Origin: Dongia_B sp035539215 | GTDB taxonomy: Bacteria > Pseudomonadota > Alphaproteobacteria > Dongiales > Dongiaceae | Reading direction: 5' to 3' | DNA: 64,000 bases | Assembly (NCBI GenBank): GCA_035539215.1 | Contig: DATLIX010000091.1 | Coordinates: 65,275 to 129,274 of the forward strand | Part shown: positions 16,591 to 26,362 of the stretch, one piece after another | How positions within the stretch are numbered: position 1 is the first letter of the stretch | Layout of the letters: the number at the start of each line of letters is the position of its first letter | Position numbers and translations under genes: made by a program | The notes under the pieces: generated by a model | Seen by the model: the letters and a program-made list of their open reading frames with translations, nothing else | What the model was told of the DNA's origin: nothing | Database searches by the model: none

Positions 16591-18522
16591 ATGCGAAACA
16601 TCGCCAAAATATGCGCCTGGATCTTCGGCGGCCTCTTCGCCCTTGTTCTGATTTTCTGTTGCGCTGTGTACCTCTTCATTTCCTCCGATTACTTCCGCAG
16701 CTTGGCGGAGAATCGCGCGAACGGTTCCACCGGCCGCAAGACTGAGATCGGCAAGATCGAAGTGGCCTGGGGTCGTGTGTCCCATGTCAGATTGACCGAT
16801 GTAAGCCTTTCAAATGTGGATTGGGGCAAGGCGCCTCATATGTTTGAAGCGGGGGTCATCGATTTCGATCTGAGCCTGTGGCCCCTTCTCCGGGGTCATG
16901 TAGACATTCCCCAGCTGACGATCGAACGTCCCAAGGTGGCGCTCGAGCGTAACGCCAAAGGCCAGTCAAATTGGAGCTTCCAGGAGAGTCCGGTCGCAGC
17001 CTCCGCGGTCGATACGGTGACGCCAAACGAGCGCAGCAATGCGCCGATTATCGGCAGTCTGCAGATCCGCGATGGCAAGATCGGTTTCACCGACCAGCAG
17101 CGCCACCTGTCGCTGGAAGGTACGGTCAATATCGCCTCCGGTGCGGCGGCCGAAGCGGAACAGGTCCATCTCGCCATGAAGGGCGCCATCGAGGACAAGC
17201 CGCTTTCCCTGTCGTTCACCGGTGGGTCGGTGCTTCTGCTGCGAAACGGCTCCGCTCCTTATCCTCTTTCCCTCAAAATCGATTTCGGCGCCACCAAGCT
17301 TGCGCTGAGCGGCAAGATCGCGGACCCCTTCAAGTTCGAAGGGGCCGACGTCAAATTGCATCTGCAAGGTCCGGACCTGGCCGAGGTCTTCCCCCTGCTC
17401 GGCGTTCCCGCGCCGCCCACACCACCTTACGAGCTGGCCGGGAACCTGGAACGGACCGGAGATAGCTGGAAAGTCACCAACCTCGCCGGCACGATCGGTA
17501 AAAGCGATATTGCCGGGGCGATTTCCATTGAGCGCAGGGGCAAGAAGTCTTATCTGCGCGCCGATCTGATTTCGACCAATCTGAATTTCGACGACCTCGG
17601 TCCTCTTGTCGGCATCCCGCCCAATACGAAGAAAGGCGATGTCGCATCGACGCAACAGAAGCAGGAGAAGCAGAATCTCGATCAGCAGCAGAACCTGTTT
17701 CCGGATACGCCTCTGCATGTTGAGCTGCTGCGCGAAATGGACATGGACGTGTCGCTCGACGCCAAGCATGTGACCGCAGCGCCCTATTTGCCGGTCAAGG
17801 CCATGCTGGGGCATGTCAAGATCAAGGACGGCAATGCGGTGCTGGATCCGCTTAAACTCGCCGTGGCCGGCGGCACGGTCACCGGCAGCATGGGGGTCGA
17901 TTCGCGTCCCGATTCGCCGGTCGTAACGGCGAAGCTGGGTTTTCGCGATCTCGACCTGAAGGAATTCTTCCGGACCTCGAAATACTTCACCACGACCAAT
18001 GGTAAAGTGCTCGGCTATATCGATTTGAAGGGCAACGGTCACTCGCTCGCCAAAGTCTTCGGCAGTGCAGACGGCGAAGGCGGGCTTGCCATGACCGGCG
18101 GCTCCATCAGCGGCTTGCTGATCGACCTCGCCGGACTGGATATCGGCCATGCCCTCATTCTCTATATCACCGAAGACCAGCGCCTGCCGATCCGGTGCGC
18201 CATGGGCCGCCTTGCTTTCCGGAACGGCTCAGTGGTCTTTGACAAGACCATGATGGATACCACCCGCTCCGTGCTGCATATCGATGGTCAGACCAATCTG
18301 ACCAGCCAGCAAATCAACATGAAGATCCAAGCCGACGCGAAGAAGTTCAGCCTGCTCGATCTTGAGGCACCGGTCCTCTTTCAGGGAAAACTGCGCGAGC
18401 CGGACATTTCTATCGGCAAGAAGGTGCCAATCCCCCTTATCGAGCTTGGGGGCGCGCGGGATCTCGATTGTGGCAGCCAGATCAAGGCCGCACTGCCGGG
18501 CCTCCAACAGGTCAATGAATAA
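16591..18522 (+). CDS. AsmA family protein
   Basis: 643 residues from the ATG at 16591. One N-terminal membrane anchor (residues about 9-32, ICAWIFGGLFALVLIFCCAV) precedes a large periplasmic region rich in beta-strand, with AsmA N-terminal features (TGRKTEIGKIEVAWG, VSLSNVDWGKAPHMFE, QLTIERPKVALERNAKGQSNW) and the AsmA C-terminal repeat (GKVLGYIDLKGNGHSLAKVF, GGLAMTGGSISGLLIDLAGL). AsmA/TamB-like proteins are thought to bridge the envelope for lipid transport or outer-membrane assembly; a precise role is not shown here. Its stop overlaps the next start (TAATG), so it is co-translated with the YihY gene. Confidence 0.9.
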   Translation: MRNIAKICAWIFGGLFALVLIFCCAVYLFISSDYFRSLAENRANGSTGRKTEIGKIEVAWGRVSHVRLTDVSLSNVDWGKAPHMFEAGVIDFDLSLWPLLRGHVDIPQLTIERPKVALERNAKGQSNWSFQESPVAASAVDTVTPNERSNAPIIGSLQIRDGKIGFTDQQRHLSLEGTVNIASGAAAEAEQVHLAMKGAIEDKPLSLSFTGGSVLLLRNGSAPYPLSLKIDFGATKLALSGKIADPFKFEGADVKLHLQGPDLAEVFPLLGVPAPPTPPYELAGNLERTGDSWKVTNLAGTIGKSDIAGAISIERRGKKSYLRADLISTNLNFDDLGPLVGIPPNTKKGDVASTQQKQEKQNLDQQQNLFPDTPLHVELLREMDMDVSLDAKHVTAAPYLPVKAMLGHVKIKDGNAVLDPLKLAVAGGTVTGSMGVDSRPDSPVVTAKLGFRDLDLKEFFRTSKYFTTTNGKVLGYIDLKGNGHSLAKVFGSADGEGGLAMTGGSISGLLIDLAGLDIGHALILYITEDQRLPIRCAMGRLAFRNGSVVFDKTMMDTTRSVLHIDGQTNLTSQQINMKIQADAKKFSLLDLEAPVLFQGKLREPDISIGKKVPIPLIELGGARDLDCGSQIKAALPGLQQVNE

Positions 18523-19478
18523 TGACGCCCGGATCCGACATTCCGCTATCTCTGGCGGAGTTGCGCCGAAAGCCCTTCAAGGACAAGCTGACCACGTTTT
18601 GGCAGCTTTCGCTGCGGGCGGTTGAGGCCTGGTCCAATGACCGCGCCCTCAGCATGGGGGCGAGCCTCGCCTTCTACACGGTCTTCTCCATGGCGCCGCT
18701 GCTGCTGATCGCCATTTCCATCGCCGGTCTCTTCTTCGGCAATGATGTCGCGCGAGAGGCGGTCGTCGACGAATTTCGCCTCTTGGCGGGGACCTCCGCA
18801 GCCGGCGCCATCGACTCATTGCTGATCAGCGCCAGCCATTTCGGCTCGGGGCTTGTCGGCATCACCATTGGCGTCTGCACATTCCTAGTCTCGGCCACCG
18901 CCGCTTTCATCGAACTGCAGGACAATCTCAACGCCATACTGCGAGCTCCGCCGCCGGCATTCTCAAAGTACTGGATATTCATGCGGCAGCGCTTCATCAG
19001 CCTCGCCATGATCCTCGCCATCGGCTTTCTGCTCCTGGTGTCGCTGGCGCTGGATGCCGGCATTGCGGCCTTCGGCCATTACTTCCAGGTCGATGCGGTT
19101 GCCGTCGTCCTCGCCATTGTCACTTTCCTCGCGAATATTGCGATGTCGGTTCTGCTGTTTACCCTGATCTTCAAGGTGCTGCCCAATGCTCATCTCAGCT
19201 GGCGCGCCGTCCTCTGGGGTGCCGTCTTCACGGCGACGCTGTTCATCATCGGTAAATTCCTGATCGGGTTCTATCTGGGACAAAGCCATATCGCCTCGAC
19301 CTACGGCGCCGCCGCTTCGCTGATCACGGTTCTCCTCTGGGTTTACTACTCGTCGCAAATCCTGCTGATCGGCGCGGAGTTCATCGCAGCCTTTACCGGC
19401 CGACTGGAACCCGAAAGTACGCCGGCGCAGCGGCCTCGAGCGCAACATCGATCCTCGCCAGACGGTAAGAGAAGCTGA
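18522..19478 (+). CDS. YihY/BrkB-family inner membrane protein
   Basis: 318 residues with six hydrophobic segments (about residues 50-75, 108-135, 150-180, 190-215, 225-255, 260-285). Family motifs are visible: ALSMGASLAFYTVFSMAPLLL near the N-terminus, AAFIELQDNLNAIL, and YGAAASLITVLLWVYYSSQI plus LIGAEF at the end. Formerly annotated as ribonuclease BN, which is not correct for this family; it is more probably a transporter or envelope-maintenance protein. Coupled to the AsmA-like gene by a TAATG overlap and followed after 18 bp by topoisomerase IB. Confidence 0.9.
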   Translation: MTPGSDIPLSLAELRRKPFKDKLTTFWQLSLRAVEAWSNDRALSMGASLAFYTVFSMAPLLLIAISIAGLFFGNDVAREAVVDEFRLLAGTSAAGAIDSLLISASHFGSGLVGITIGVCTFLVSATAAFIELQDNLNAILRAPPPAFSKYWIFMRQRFISLAMILAIGFLLLVSLALDAGIAAFGHYFQVDAVAVVLAIVTFLANIAMSVLLFTLIFKVLPNAHLSWRAVLWGAVFTATLFIIGKFLIGFYLGQSHIASTYGAAASLITVLLWVYYSSQILLIGAEFIAAFTGRLEPESTPAQRPRAQHRSSPDGKRS

Positions 19479-19496
19479 CTCCGGCACGTCGGGCAC

Positions 19497-20747
19497 ATGA
19501 CCTTGGCGGCTTGCCTCCCGGACGACCACGGCAGGATTTTTCGGCGCTTCGTTAGGGAACGGACGATATGCGCCGGCACTTCCTCTTCAGTCCCCAGGCG
19601 AGGGACCGAGGCGAAGGAGGAAAAAATTTCCAGGCCGGCAGCCCGCAAGAAATTGGCGGCTTTGCGATCAAGCAACCGTGAGAGGCTTGTGCCGCCCGCG
19701 TCATCGCCGGCTGCACCCCTCATTCCGCCCGAAACCGGCCTCACCTATGTTACCGATGGTGCGCCCGGGTTTACGCGCCGACCCTACAAAACCGCTTTCA
19801 GATTTATCGACCTGACGGGGAAGACAATCCGCGATGAAGCGATCCGCGCACGGATCCGCAGCTTGGCCATTCCCCCTGCCTGGACGGAGGTCTGGATCTG
19901 TCCCGACCCGAAAGGGCATCTCCAGGCGACCGGACGCGACGCCCGCGGGCGCAAGCAATACATCTATCATCCCGATTTTCGTGCCGCGCGGGAAAGCAGC
20001 AAGTTCCTGCATCTGCTGTCTTTCGCCGCTGTATTGCCGCTGATCCGCCAGCGCGTCAGCCGCGACATGGGCCGTCCCAGCCTCGACCAGTCCAAAGTGA
20101 CGGCCACCGTCATCTTCCTGCTCGAGGCGACCTTGATCCGGATCGGGAACAGCGAATATGCCCGCACCAATCGCAGTTTCGGAATCACGACTCTTCGCAA
20201 TCCGCATGTCACCGTCGAAGGGCCGGCGATCAAATTCAAGTTTCGCGGCAAATCTGGCAAGATCTGGAATGTCCAGCTGTCCAGCCGACGCGCCGCGAAA
20301 ATCATTCGCGCCTGCCAGGAATTGCCGGGTCAGCTGCTGTTCCAGTATGAAACGGCCGAGGGCGGCCTTTCGCCCGTCACCTCCACCGACATCAACAGCT
20401 ATCTGCGGGAGATCACCGGTGAGGATATCACCGCGAAAGACTATCGGACCTGGGCGGGAACAGTCCTCGCCGCGCGCATGCTGCACGAGCTGGGGCCGGA
20501 GATCGGCAATCGGAAGCGGGCCTTGCGCGAGGTGATCAATCGCGTGGCTGATCAGCTCGGAAACACCCCAACGATCTGTCGTAACTGCTATATCCATCCC
20601 GGCATCCAGGAGCTCTTTCTGGCAGGATCATTCACCTTGCGGCCACGAGCGGCAAGCGGCAAAGCCGTCCTCGATCCGCACGAAAAAGCCGTCCTGGCCT
20701 TGCTTAAGAATATCGAAAAGGCAGCGGTTACGACGACCTTGCGCTAG
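19497..20747 (+). CDS. DNA topoisomerase IB
   Basis: 416 residues as numbered from the ATG at 19497. The domain proper begins near residue 80 (GLTYVTDGAPGFTRR). Catalytic residues can be placed by comparison with the Deinococcus enzyme: Arg215 (LLEATLIRIGN), Lys252 (FRGKSGK), Arg317 (KDYRTWAGT), Asn356 (NTP, in place of poxvirus His) and Tyr365 (CRNCYIHP), which forms the 3'-phosphotyrosine. It relaxes supercoils without ATP. The N-terminal 45 residues look poor; a strong AAGGAGG sits at 19616-19622 just before an ATT at 19630-19632, so the true start may be later. The 3' end overlaps the convergent EmrB-like gene by 4 bp. Confidence 0.9.
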   Translation: MTLAACLPDDHGRIFRRFVRERTICAGTSSSVPRRGTEAKEEKISRPAARKKLAALRSSNRERLVPPASSPAAPLIPPETGLTYVTDGAPGFTRRPYKTAFRFIDLTGKTIRDEAIRARIRSLAIPPAWTEVWICPDPKGHLQATGRDARGRKQYIYHPDFRAARESSKFLHLLSFAAVLPLIRQRVSRDMGRPSLDQSKVTATVIFLLEATLIRIGNSEYARTNRSFGITTLRNPHVTVEGPAIKFKFRGKSGKIWNVQLSSRRAAKIIRACQELPGQLLFQYETAEGGLSPVTSTDINSYLREITGEDITAKDYRTWAGTVLAARMLHELGPEIGNRKRALREVINRVADQLGNTPTICRNCYIHPGIQELFLAGSFTLRPRAASGKAVLDPHEKAVLALLKNIEKAAVTTTLR

Positions 20748-22330
20748 GCCGACGACGGCTGCCGGTTCGGGCGAGGCCTTGGCTTTGCCATCACGAAGAG
20801 GGCGACCGCCATCCCGCCGAGGGCGACCATCGATAGCAGCCAGAAGACATCGATATAGGAAAGCAGCGCCGACTGCTTTTGAATGAGCTGCCCGATCCAC
20901 GCAGTCGTCTGTCCGACGACGTCGGCTGGTGCGCTGCCTAGGCTTTGAAAATTATGGCTGATCTGCTTGACCGCTTCCTGATAGCGGGGATCAGAGGGTA
21001 TGATATGCTCGACAAGCCGGCTTTGGTGAAACTGCTCGCGCTGCGCCAGAGCCGTTTGCGCCAGCGAGACACCCATGCTGCCGCCCAGATTGCGGGCCAC
21101 GTTGATCAGCGCAGAAGCCTGATTGGTCTTCGTCCGCGGCAGGCCGTCATAGGAAGCCGTGGTGATCGGAATGAAGACGAAAGGCAGGCCAATCGCGAGG
21201 AAGACGCGGCACCAGGCGGCATAGGACCAGGTCAGATCGCCATTCAACCCCGTCACATACCACATGGCGAAGGCGACGACGGCCATGCCCGACCCGATCA
21301 GGTATTTGGGCGCCACGACCGTAATGAGACGTCCCGATATCGGCATCAGCATCATGGTAACGAAGCCGCCTGGCGACAAGGCGCTGCCGGCCAAGGTCGC
21401 CGTATAGCCGAACTCTTCCTGCAGCATCTGCGGCAAGAACTGCGTCGTTGCCACCAGGATCGCGCCCACGCATAACATCACGGCGAAGCAGCTGCCGAAC
21501 TGGCGACGCCCGAGAAGGCGGATATCAACGATCGGGTCCGCGCGCATCAGCTCCCAGGGCACCAGCAGCACGAAGGAGATGCCCGAGATCACCGCGAAAG
21601 TCAGAATGAAGCTGCATTCGAACCAGTCGTTTCTCTGCCCTTCGTCAAGGACGACCTCCAGGCATCCCAGCGCCAGGGCCACGAGAATGAATCCGATATA
21701 GTCGACGGATAGACCCCGGCGCAGGATCTCTTGGCGCTCTCTTACCGCCGCGGCGGGTTCGGAAACCAGCAGGTCGACCAGGACCAGGGATAGAACTCCC
21801 ATCGGCACATTGATCAGAAAGACCCAGTGCCAGCTGTAATTGTCGGTGATCCATCCCCCCAGGGTCGGTCCGACTACCGGCGCGACAACGACGGCAACGC
21901 CATAGATCGAAAAGGCGCGGCCGCGCAGTTCCGGCGGAAAGGCGTCCGCCAGAATCGCCTGCTCGCTGGGCGCCATCCCGCCGCCGCCAAGGCCTTGCAG
22001 AACACGGAAGACGACCAGCGCCGGCAGGCTCCAGGCCAAGCCGCAGAGCAGCGAACTGACCGTAAATACCGCGACGCAGATCATATAGAAACGCTTGCGG
22101 CCAACGACCGTCGACAGCCAGCCGCTGATCGACAGAACCACGGCATTGGCAACCAGATAGCTTGTCACGACCCAGGTCGCCTGGTCGAGGCCGGCCGCCA
22201 GGCCACCGGCGATGTGACGCAGGGCCACATTGGCAATCGTGGTATCCAGCACTTCCATGAAGGTTGCAATGGAGACGACGCAGGCGATCAGCCAGGGATT
22301 GTGCTTACGGGCAGCGCTGCTTGCTGGCAT
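20744..22330 (-). CDS. emrB: DHA2-family MFS drug exporter (EmrB-like)
   Basis: 528 residues from the ATG at 22330 (AGAGGT upstream); the frame continues upstream as a shadow of the HlyD-family gene. Fourteen hydrophobic segments, as in DHA2 transporters. Motifs: VVSIATFMEVLDTTIANVAL (TM1), the motif A-type GWLSTVVGRKRFY loop and motif C GVAVVVAPVVGPTLGGWIT in TM5. The conserved Asp in TM1 and the Arg of the TM4 region (RVLQGLGGGG) are present. Probably an antiporter that exports drugs or amphiphiles through the adaptor encoded 17 bp upstream. An outer-membrane channel is not nearby. Confidence 0.92.
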   Translation of the reverse strand: MPASSAARKHNPWLIACVVSIATFMEVLDTTIANVALRHIAGGLAAGLDQATWVVTSYLVANAVVLSISGWLSTVVGRKRFYMICVAVFTVSSLLCGLAWSLPALVVFRVLQGLGGGGMAPSEQAILADAFPPELRGRAFSIYGVAVVVAPVVGPTLGGWITDNYSWHWVFLINVPMGVLSLVLVDLLVSEPAAAVRERQEILRRGLSVDYIGFILVALALGCLEVVLDEGQRNDWFECSFILTFAVISGISFVLLVPWELMRADPIVDIRLLGRRQFGSCFAVMLCVGAILVATTQFLPQMLQEEFGYTATLAGSALSPGGFVTMMLMPISGRLITVVAPKYLIGSGMAVVAFAMWYVTGLNGDLTWSYAAWCRVFLAIGLPFVFIPITTASYDGLPRTKTNQASALINVARNLGGSMGVSLAQTALAQREQFHQSRLVEHIIPSDPRYQEAVKQISHNFQSLGSAPADVVGQTTAWIGQLIQKQSALLSYIDVFWLLSMVALGGMAVALFVMAKPRPRPNRQPSSA

Positions 22331-22346
22331 GAATCTACCTCTGAGA

Positions 22347-23555
22347 TCACCGGACGCGCACGCGCGGCACGACCGAGAGGCCGGGACCCAGCACCAGGTC
22401 CGGCGGCAGGTTGTCGATGGCGATCTTGACCGGAACGCGTTGGACGACCTTGACAAAGTTGCCGGTGGCATTTTCCGCCGGCAGCAAACTGAAGGCGGTT
22501 CCCGAACCCGTTTGCAGGCTGACGACATGGCCGTGAAAGTCGATAGTGGGATAGGCGTCGATCTCGATATTGACCGGTTGTCCTGGCCGCATATCCGTGA
22601 TCTGCGTCTCCTTGAAATTTGCCGTCACCCAGATCTCGTCCGGCACGAACATCATGACGCTCTGTCCAGCCTGAAGATATCCCCCTTTGGCAGCAGAAAG
22701 ATGCACGACATGGCCGGATTGAGCAGCGGTCAAGGTGGTATAGCTGAGATTGAGGGCCGCTTGATCGCGCTGCGCTTCGGCACGCAGGCGGTCGGCGACG
22801 GCGCTGTTCCGCTGCGCCTGCAGCGAACTGACCTGCTTTTGGGCGGCATTGACGCCTGCCTTCGCCTTGGCCACCGTGGCTTCCTGCTGCTGCAGCTGCG
22901 AAGCGGTTTGCTGTGCCTTCTGCACGCTGCCCGTGCCGAGAGAGGCCAGCTTCTGATAGCGCGCCGCATCCTCGGCCGAGAAATTGCGGGCTGCCTCAGC
23001 TTCCTTTACATCGGATTGGGCTTGCTCGACCTGGGCAATCTGGGCACTGATCTGCGCGTCAATATTGGTGATGCTGGCTTGTGCCGCCGCGACTGCCGCC
23101 TCGGCCTGTTCTGTGGCGACTTGATAATCGCGGTCGTCAATCCGCAGGAGGATGGCGCCCTTCTCGACATGCTGGTTGTCGGTCACCGGTACCTCGACAA
23201 TATACCCCTGTACCTTGGGTGCGACAGCAAACTGGCGCGCATCGATAAAGGCGTCATCGGTGGTTTCAAAATGACGGGCATGCAGCCACCAAAGGCCCGT
23301 AGCCACCAGCCCCATGCCCACGAGCACCAAGATGAAAAGGGTGATCAGCGGATGCGACCTGATCTTCAGCCACAGCCCGTTCTCCCTATCCGGGCGGTCG
23401 TGCTCCCTGTTCGGGTCTTCCCCTTCTCCCTGGCGGGCCTCTTCATCCTCTCGCATATCCTCGCCGGTGCGGGCCGTCTCACTGCCACTGCCGGGATCAG
23501 GCCGCGACGCCTCGTCCGCACCTTCCGGCCTTTGATTGCTTTCTGGGTTTGACAT
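22347..23555 (-). CDS. emrA: HlyD/EmrA-family membrane fusion protein
   Basis: 402 residues from the ATG at 23555. A charged cytoplasmic stretch rich in Glu/Asp/Arg (about residues 1-62) precedes one membrane segment (SHPLITLFILVLVGMGLVATG). Then come the lipoyl half-motifs (TTDDAFIDARQFAVAPKVQG; GHVVHLSAAKGGYLQAGQ) flanking a long Ala/Gln/Glu coiled coil (about residues 125-255), and the beta-barrel (IWVTANFKETQITDMRPGQPV). It links the EmrB-like pump to an outer-membrane channel. The acidic/basic cytoplasmic extension is longer than in E. coli EmrA. First gene of the two-gene efflux operon. Confidence 0.92.
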   Translation of the reverse strand: MSNPESNQRPEGADEASRPDPGSGSETARTGEDMREDEEARQGEGEDPNREHDRPDRENGLWLKIRSHPLITLFILVLVGMGLVATGLWWLHARHFETTDDAFIDARQFAVAPKVQGYIVEVPVTDNQHVEKGAILLRIDDRDYQVATEQAEAAVAAAQASITNIDAQISAQIAQVEQAQSDVKEAEAARNFSAEDAARYQKLASLGTGSVQKAQQTASQLQQQEATVAKAKAGVNAAQKQVSSLQAQRNSAVADRLRAEAQRDQAALNLSYTTLTAAQSGHVVHLSAAKGGYLQAGQSVMMFVPDEIWVTANFKETQITDMRPGQPVNIEIDAYPTIDFHGHVVSLQTGSGTAFSLLPAENATGNFVKVVQRVPVKIAIDNLPPDLVLGPGLSVVPRVRVR

Positions 23556-23768
23556 GGCAAGCCGTAGCGAAGAGGGATCGGGTAGCTGCTGACAGCGTTC
23601 GGCGCCGCTCCGGAATGAGAGGAGTGACAGGACTGCAACGCCGGAACGCTTGTTCCGCTGGTGCCGACTAACGATCAGACGGTCTCCGGCGTTCCCGGCG
23701 AAAGCCTGCTGCATTCACAGATCAGCAAGACGACATCAACGCTCTGCCTCGGATACCGAACCCATGGT

Positions 23769-25964
23769 TCATGCGGGTACGGCTTCGATATTTCGACCGT
23801 AGAACCGCGGGCCCAGCAGGGCGGCGATAATCCCCTCCGCCACCACCTTCGGATCGCCGGTGAAGACACCGACCTCTTCGCCCGGCTCATCTCCCAGGTC
23901 GCAGACCTCAAGCAGCTGGGTTCCGTCGCCGACGAAGCCGAGCGGTTTGCCGTGCCGATAGGCCTCATTGATGAAGTGAATTGCCAATCCCGACGCAGCA
24001 AGTGCCGCGGCCGATTCACCACCCAGGACAATGGCGCCATCATAGATGACCGATGGCGCATTGGGTGCCGCGCGATTCACTTTTACCTGGCCACCGGCTG
24101 AATCCGTCACCACGCCGGCATGGGCGGCGATGAATTCGACCAGGATCCCGTCGGCAGCGAACTGCGCCTGCAGGGCCTTCAACTGCTTGCCATCACTCCC
24201 CTCGCCGCCCAGCAGCGCAACTTTCGCTCCCTTGGCCGTTGGTGCCGGCTTGTCCATGCTGAGGGCCGGCGAGACCAGCCCCTTGGCCTTCGGATTCAAC
24301 GGACCCGCCGGTGTCGGCGCCGACGGTGTCGGATTCTTGGCGTCCCCGACGGGGTCCACCGGGATGCCGGTGCGCGTCGAAACACCCTGCGCGAGATCGG
24401 CCGAGATGTTGACCAGGATCTCATTCATCACGTGATAGCGCACTTCCTCGTTGACGACCTGGTTGAGTTCGAACGAGAAGGCCTCGGTGATGTGCAGCTT
24501 CTCCCATTCCGCCATACTGTTCCAGAATTGCGTGGCCTGGCTGAAATGGTCCGCGAAGCTAGGGCTGCGGGCACGGATTTTGTTGCCCTCCACCTTCTCG
24601 GCATAGCTGGTGAAGGCCTGGACAGCATCGGGCGTATGCGTCGGGCATCCACCCCCCAGCCGATTGGGGAAATACGCGACGCGCCCGGGATTAATCGCAA
24701 CGCGGGTCATCGCATCCCGTTGGTTATTATGAACGGGATTGACCGGCCGATTGATCGGCAGCTCGGCGAAATTCGGGCCGACGCGGCGCAGCTGCGTGTC
24801 GAGATAGGAGAAGAGGCGGCCTTGCAGCAGTGGATCGTTGCTGAAGTCGATGCCGGGAACGACATGACCCGGATGAAAGGCGACCTGCTCCGTCTCGGCG
24901 AAATAATTGGCGGGGTTTCGATTGAGGGTCATTTTTCCGACGCGGCGCACCGGGACCAGTTCCTCGGGAATGATTTTGGTCGGGTCGAGGAGATCGAAGT
25001 CGAACTTGAATTCGTCCTTTTCCTCCACCACCTGCAGCCCGAGTTCCCATTCCGGATAGTCGCCTCTTTCGATGGCTTCGAAGAGATCGCGTCGGTTGAA
25101 ATCCGGGTCCTTGCCGGAAATCTTCTGGGCTTCATCCCATGCCAGGGACTTGAGGCCCTTGAGCGGCTTCCAGTGAAACTTAACGAAGCGGCTCTTGCCC
25201 TTGGCATCCACCAGCCGGAAGGTATGGACGCCGAATCCTTCCATGGTGGCGAAGCTACGGGGAAAGGCGCGGTCGCTCATCACCCACATCATCATATGGG
25301 CGCTTTCCGGGGTTAGGGAAATGAAGTCCCAGAACGTGTCGTGAGCGGAAGCCGCCTGGGGAATTTCGTTATTCGGTTCCGGCTTGACCGCATGGATGAG
25401 ATCCGGAAACTTGACCGCATCTTGAATGAAAAAGACCGGCATATTATTGCCGACCAAGTCCCATACACCTTCGTCGGTATAGAACTTGACGGCAAAGCCG
25501 CGCACGTCGCGCGGACAATCGCTGGAACCTCGCGAGCCGGCAACCGTGGAAAAGCGCACGAAGACCGGTGTCTGGCGGCTAGGGTCGGTGAGCAAGCCGG
25601 CCATCGTCAGGTCCGACAGATCCTCATAGACCTGGAAAACGCCGTGGGCGGCGGCACCCCGGGCGTGCACGATGCGTTCGGGAATGCGCTCGTGGTCGAA
25701 ATGCATGATCTTTTCCCGGAGATGGAAATCTTCCATCAGCGTGGGGCCGCGTAGCCCCGCTTTCAGGGAATTCTGATCATCCGAAATTGCCAGCCCCTGA
25801 TTGCTGGTGAGAATCTCCCCAGGATCGATTGTATCGCGCTTGAGGTCGAGATCCTTCGTCGTTTCGAGAGACTTGCTCGACTGCTTGCCAGCATTGCGGT
25901 GCGCTGCCTGGCCGGCGGTGCGTGCCTTTTCCGCCCCGCCACCGCTGCCTGCTTTTTTTGCCAT
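23769..25964 (-). CDS. katE: Large-subunit catalase with C-terminal flavodoxin-like domain
   Basis: 731 residues, a clade 2 (HPII-type) catalase. The basic N-terminal extension (about residues 1-50) is followed by the catalase core: active-site His100 in RIVHARGAAAHG, Asn in WDLVGNNMPVFFIQD, and the haem-ligand Tyr in GRLFSYLDTQLRR. The C-terminal domain (about residues 585-731, from VALLGGEGSDG) has the type-1 amidotransferase/DJ-1-like fold of HPII. It decomposes hydrogen peroxide in the cytosol and is typically induced in stationary phase or by general stress. Transcribed alone. Confidence 0.95.
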   Translation of the reverse strand: MAKKAGSGGGAEKARTAGQAAHRNAGKQSSKSLETTKDLDLKRDTIDPGEILTSNQGLAISDDQNSLKAGLRGPTLMEDFHLREKIMHFDHERIPERIVHARGAAAHGVFQVYEDLSDLTMAGLLTDPSRQTPVFVRFSTVAGSRGSSDCPRDVRGFAVKFYTDEGVWDLVGNNMPVFFIQDAVKFPDLIHAVKPEPNNEIPQAASAHDTFWDFISLTPESAHMMMWVMSDRAFPRSFATMEGFGVHTFRLVDAKGKSRFVKFHWKPLKGLKSLAWDEAQKISGKDPDFNRRDLFEAIERGDYPEWELGLQVVEEKDEFKFDFDLLDPTKIIPEELVPVRRVGKMTLNRNPANYFAETEQVAFHPGHVVPGIDFSNDPLLQGRLFSYLDTQLRRVGPNFAELPINRPVNPVHNNQRDAMTRVAINPGRVAYFPNRLGGGCPTHTPDAVQAFTSYAEKVEGNKIRARSPSFADHFSQATQFWNSMAEWEKLHITEAFSFELNQVVNEEVRYHVMNEILVNISADLAQGVSTRTGIPVDPVGDAKNPTPSAPTPAGPLNPKAKGLVSPALSMDKPAPTAKGAKVALLGGEGSDGKQLKALQAQFAADGILVEFIAAHAGVVTDSAGGQVKVNRAAPNAPSVIYDGAIVLGGESAAALAASGLAIHFINEAYRHGKPLGFVGDGTQLLEVCDLGDEPGEEVGVFTGDPKVVAEGIIAALLGPRFYGRNIEAVPA

Positions 25965-26362
25965 GAAATTCTCCCGAGAAATGAATGAAGCCGAGCCGTA
26001 TTATCAGCGATCTACGTGCTGCCCCTGAGGACTGGCACGGGCGCATATCCGTCGGAACGCGCCCTTGGCTTCGCACTCAGCTGGACTGGCACTTGGACAT
26101 AGGCTCAGGTAAGACACGGCGCCGGTGCGATGTTCCATCCCGGCGGAAATGTGATCGATCCCGTATGCTGGACACCGCTCCTCATGCATCGTCCTGCTCG
26201 CTTCGCTCGTCATTATCTCGTTTCGGTATCGCATCCTTTTAAGAAGCCTCATGGGGCTGCTGACACGCATAGCGGCTTCGCTGCTGCGTTCGGTCTGTCC
26301 TGGCGGAACCTTTACAAGAGCGGGGCCTTTTTAGGTATCACTCCAAGGCTGACGAGGCTGCC
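25965..26362. other. Gene-free divergent promoter region
   Basis: 398 bp between the divergently read katE and the SDR gene. No coding frame is credible. It holds the GGAAC-type promoter candidate at 26305 for the SDR. On the minus strand a lone GGAAC at about 26133 lies far upstream of katE, without a matching -10. Confidence 0.6.
26305..26329 (+). promoter_or_regulatory. Candidate EcfG-type promoter before SDR
   Basis: GGAAC at 26305-26309, 16 bases, CCTT at 26326-26329, 34 bp before the ATG. Same layout as the candidate before the KGG gene. Confidence 0.4.
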
